Shown: positions 60,274 through 64,000 of the stretch, in pieces | How positions within the stretch are numbered: position 1 is the first letter of the stretch | Layout: each line of letters starts with the position of its first letter | Assembly: GCA_948474755.1 (NCBI GenBank) | Contig: CAOLHI010000922.1 | Location: 310,001-374,000 of the forward strand | Length of the DNA stretch: 64,000 nt | Origin: Ctenosaura bakeri | Taxonomy: Eukaryota > Chordata > Lepidosauria > Squamata > Iguanidae | Direction of reading: 5' to 3' | The notes under the pieces: model-generated | Database searches by the model: none | The model's input: only the letters and a program-made list of their open reading frames with translations | What the model was told of the DNA's origin: nothing | Position numbers and translations under genes: made by a program

Positions 60274-62050
60274 GTGTTTGCTGTCCACAGCAAAAGGGAA
60301 AAGAAGGAGACGATAGGGTCACTGCGCAGAGAAGATGGCAAATTACTAACAGGGGGAAGAGAAAAGGCAGAACTACTTAACACCTTCTTTGCCTCAGTTT
60401 TTCCCCAGAAGGATATAAGCACTCAACCTGGCGGTTGGGGAGCAGGGGAGGAAGCAGGAGAAATGAGGCACATAATAGGTAGAGAGGTGGTACAGGAATA
60501 CCTGGCAGCATTGGATGAATTCAAGTCTCCAGGGCCAGATGAATGGCATCCTAGGATATTAAAAGAACTGGCAGAGGTCATTTCGGAGCCGCTTACTATA
60601 ATCTTGGAGAAATCTTGGAGGACAGGAGAAGTTCCAGCAGACTGGAAGAGGGCAAATGTTGTCCCCATCTTCAAGAAGGGAAAAAAGAGGACCCAAATAA
60701 TTATCGCCCGGTCAGCCTGACATCAGTACCCCGAAAGATCCTGGAGCAGATCATTAAGTAGTCAGTTTCTAATCACTTAGAAGCAATGCAGTAATCACGA
60801 GAAGTCAACATGGATTTCTCAAAACTAAGTCATGCCAGACTAATCTTATCTCTTTTTATGATAGAGTTACTAGCTTGATAGATGAAGGGAATGCTGTGGA
60901 TGTAGCATATCTCAATTTCAATAAGGCCTTTCACAAAGTTCCCCATGACATTCTTGCAAAGAAGCTAGTAAAATGTGGGTTGGACAGGGCTATTGTTAGT
61001 TGGATTTGTAATTGGTTGACCGACCAAACCCAAAGGGTGATCACCAATGGCTGCTTTTCATCCTGGAAAGAAGTGACTAGTGGGGTGCCACAGGGTTCTG
61101 TCCTGGGCCCAGTGCTGTTCAATATCTTTATCAACAACTTGGATGAAGGAATAGAGGGCATGCTCATCAAATTTGCAGATGACACCAAATTGGGAGGGGT
61201 TGCCAATACACCAGAGGACAGGATCAAAATTCAAAATGACCTGGATAGATTGGAGAGCTGGGCCAAGGCTAACAAAATGAACTTCAACAGAGAGAAGTGC
61301 GAGGTCCTACACTTAGGTAGAAAAAATGGCATACAGAAATATAGGATGGGGGACACGTGACTGGATAGCAATACGTGTGAAAGGGATCTAGGAGTCTTCA
61401 TAGACCACAAGCTGAACACGAGTCAGCAGTGTGATGCGGCAGCCAAGAAAGCCAATGCAATTCTCAGCTGCATCAATAGGAGTATGGTGTCTAGATCGAG
61501 GGAGGTACTGGTACCACTCTACTCTGCTTTGGTTAGACCTCATCTTGAATACTGCATCCAGTTCTGGGCATCCCAATTCAAGAAGGACATGGTCAATCTG
61601 GAGCAAGTCCAGAGGAGGGCGACCAAAATGGTGAGGGGCCTGGAAGCCATGCCCTATGAGGATAGAGAGCTGGGTATGTTTAGTCTGCAGAAGAGAAAGT
61701 TAAGAGGGGACATGATAGCCATGCTTAAATATCTGAAGGGATGCCATGTAGAGGAGGGAGAGGGCTTGTTTTCTGCTGCTCCAGAGACCAGGACAAGGAG
61801 CAATGGATTCAAGCTGCAGAAAAGGAGATTCCACCTGAACCTCAGGAAGAAATTCCTGACAGTCAGGGCTGTCCGGCAGTGGAATGTGCTGGCTCCGAGT
61901 GTAGTGGAGGCTCCTTCCTTGGAGGTTTTTAAGCAGAGGCTAGATGGCCATCTGTTGGGAGTGCTTTGAGGGTGTTTCTGCATGGCAGCGGGTTGGACTG
62001 GATGGCTCGTGTGGTCTCTTCCAACTCTACATTTCTATGATTCTATGATT
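60274..62050 (+). pseudogene. CR1 LINE, 5'-truncated reverse-transcriptase ORF with disabling changes
   Basis: The remnant carries most of the reverse-transcriptase region and the C-terminal part. In the first frame, SPGPDEWHPRILKELAEVI lies near 60540. The second frame has [19 protein letters not shown] (motif B, 61075-61130) and [12 protein letters not shown] (motif C, 61165-61200). The third has [19 protein letters not shown] near 61520. The frame breaks near 60690 and again after a stop at 61360, and more stops lie at 60757-60800. Motif A reads YLNFNKAF, with Asn where a catalytic Asp is expected. The 3' end has two ATTCTATG-type octamers at 62033-62050, the CR1 hallmark. It cannot be autonomous. 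Confidence 0.9.
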
Positions 62051-62059
62051 TCATTGTGC

Positions 62060-62490
62060 ACAAGATCCATGAACACAATAACAGTTGTATTTATTTAGTT
62101 ACTTATTTATCGCATTTTTGCCATGCCAAGAAAGTCTATTGGCACACCTTACATATGATCTATGGTGATCAATAAAAGCAAAACAGACCATTTAAATAAA
62201 CAAATAAAGAAATAGCAGCAGAAGTGGGGAAAGATTCAAACAAGTCTTTGGTCTCAAAAGATACTTCCATTCCACAAAACAAATTAAATTAAATATAAAA
62301 ACAAACTTGTGTGTTGGGTTTCTTTTAAATTGGTTTAAATCTACAGACAGTTTCATCACATTTTAATAAAACTTGTATGTTTTACTTATGTGTTTGTACG
62401 TCTTTTTGTTTGCATTTGTTTTGTATTTTATAAGCTACCTTGAATTACAGTTTTGGGGACTAAGTGGGATATAAATGACTTAAGAAGAGG
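62060..62490. mobile_element. L2-like LINE tails
   Basis: A minus-strand-like TTATTTATCGCATTTTTGCC segment is followed by a plus-strand tail ending AAGCTACCTTGAATTACAG...GTGGGATATAAATGAC near 62475. Both are degraded. Confidence 0.45.
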
Positions 62491-63422
62491 AGGGAAAAGA
62501 CACCCCATAAGGATCTATTGACATGTCAGTGCAGTTTTTATAAAAAAAAATTAAGTACAAAAGCCTATTACTCCCCATTTTTCCACTTTCTAATTAGAAA
62601 AACTAGGGGGATAAAAATAACACAGACTCCTGATCTATTTTCTTACCATAATTACCTATGTCTCAATTCTGCCATCTAGTGGTAAAACAGGCTCATTACT
62701 GATACTTTCAATTTTCCTACTTAAAAAAGGATAACAGATATTATTTTGATGGTAAATCAGGTAAAGTAAACTGAGGCCAGCTTCACTAGTTCTGCAGAAA
62801 TCCTGAGTCTTCCAGTGTAGATACATGCTTCAAGGATATGATCACCTTGTTAGCTTTAAGTTAGGGAGGCATACAGAACTGCAGCTGAGGTCTCACAAAG
62901 GTCATACTCTCCAGAAACAGAAAGGAATCCAGGGAGAGTCCTTGAATAAATAAATAAATAAAATTTTAACCAGGCTTCTTATAACACAGGTGACTGGGTT
63001 GAAAAAACAGAGGAAGGCAGCTTTTAAAATTCCTCTTAAAGGTACTGGCACTACTCACAAGAGAACTTTAGATCAGGGGCAGAGATGATGGAGATCTCTA
63101 GCTGTTATTGCTCTGTAACTGAATTTTCCTCACTATTGGTTATGTTGGCTAAGGCTGCTGGGATTTGTTGTCCCATGTAGAATTGCTAGGCTTGGTGGAT
63201 TTCTGTTTCTTTGTTTGTTTTAAATTGAATTATATTGTGATTGATGCTTAGGGCTTCGTGGGATCACCAGAGATCAAATCTTGTAACATCTCCAAGACCT
63301 GCACTGTGACATCACAATGGGTTATCCTAGGTCTCTAGTCTATGACCTGAAATGCCAGCTTGGGATAGTCATGGCCAGGCAACCATGTTCTGATAACATC
63401 TTGACAGCCCCATGATTCTCGC
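62491..63422. other. Intergenic, nothing firm
   Basis: A short AAAT tract lies at 62947-62962 and a possible MITE remnant at 63130-63190 (GGCTGCTGGGATTTGTTGTC). No gene was recognised. Confidence 0.5.
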
Positions 63423-63606
63423 TAGGGATGGCAGAGTGAAAACTGAAGAGGACTCTTGTACCTTTAAAGGTAATGTAGAAAGAGGAATTTCAGCAAGTGT
63501 TGCTTGTAACCTGGTTGCATGACAAGCAACACCTGCTGAAATTCCCTCAATAAACACAACCATTAAAGGTATAGGAGCCCTCTCCAGTTTTCATTTGACA
63601 ATCCTA
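63423..63606. mobile_element. Fold-back MITE of unassigned superfamily
   Basis: An imperfect palindrome of about 184 bp. The left arm TGAAAACTGAAGAGGACTC, continuing through CCTTTAAAGG and GAATTTCAGCAAGTGTTGC, is inverted as GCAACACCTGCTGAAATTC, CCTTTAAT-type sequence and GAGCCCTCTCCAGTTTTCA. The loop is near 63511-63527. No clear target duplication was found. Confidence 0.65.
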
Positions 63607-64000
63607 TCCCTTGTTTTAAATGGTCAAAAGCAGAATTGTGAAATGGATTCCTGGAATGACCAGTCTATGGCCATGTGGCTGGTCAATTCTGGGATGCATA
63701 GAATGAAAAAGATCGTTCTAGTGGCAAATGCCCATTATAAATCCTACATTTAGTATTGCCAAGAAAGCAGTACACATTTGTTGATTGGTCTGGTCACATG
63801 TAATTAATGTAAGTGAAGTTCCTCATTGGATGTGGTTAACAGTATAACCAAAATTGTTGCTGTGGATCTGGTTTAATTAAAGGAGGGGTAGGCAACTGAG
63901 CAGAAGAACAGGAAGAGTTTTGTGCTTCTCCCCTTTTTGAGCTCATTGGGCACCTCAAAAGTGATACCATATCATATCCTATTATATATCATATCTGGTC

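Overview
The window looks like vertebrate nuclear DNA, most likely from a squamate reptile (lizard or snake). The coding sequence is split by AG/GT introns. The interspersed repeats are CR1 and L2-like LINEs, tRNA-derived SINEs, a 5S-rRNA-derived SINE, many short fold-back DNA transposons, hAT-like elements and solo LTRs. There are no operons or bacterial-type genes. The identification rests on reading sequence patterns, not on database searches.

Left part (1-20,040): the only recognisable protein-coding gene is the 3' end of a heparan sulfate N-deacetylase/N-sulfotransferase of the NDST3/NDST4 type, on the + strand. Seven consecutive coding exons (2898-2994, 8145-8268, 10328-10502, 13024-13194, 16802-16911, 18603-18705, 19771-19890) join in frame. 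They encode 299 residues, essentially the whole C-terminal sulfotransferase domain, followed by a stop at 19888-19890. A poly(A) signal candidate lies about 115 bp downstream. The N-deacetylase half of the gene must lie before base 1. I lean to NDST4 over NDST3, from remembered paralog differences and from the absence of any PRSS12-like neighbour in the next 44 kb.

Right part (20,040-64,000): I find no further host gene. The region is repeats in various states of decay. The clearest is a 5'-truncated, frame-broken CR1 LINE (60274-62050) that still shows reverse-transcriptase motifs and the CR1-type 3' octamer repeats. Nested insertions give a relative order of events: a GC-rich fold-back transposon inside a 5S-SINE (31291-31940); a second copy of the same kind inside a CR1 (56088-57100); a hAT-like element full of AAGTC motifs inside an older unnamed repeat (28735-30130); and one short Harbinger-like element inside the terminal repeat of another (15731-16137).

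The most interesting material is in the mobile elements: two related transposons with GGCCCTTTTCGCA-type termini that carry CpG-rich, multiply palindromic interiors; the AAGTC-array hAT-like element; the 907-bp solo LTR with a perfect 4-bp target duplication; and an uncharacterised repeat present twice about 3.7 kb apart.
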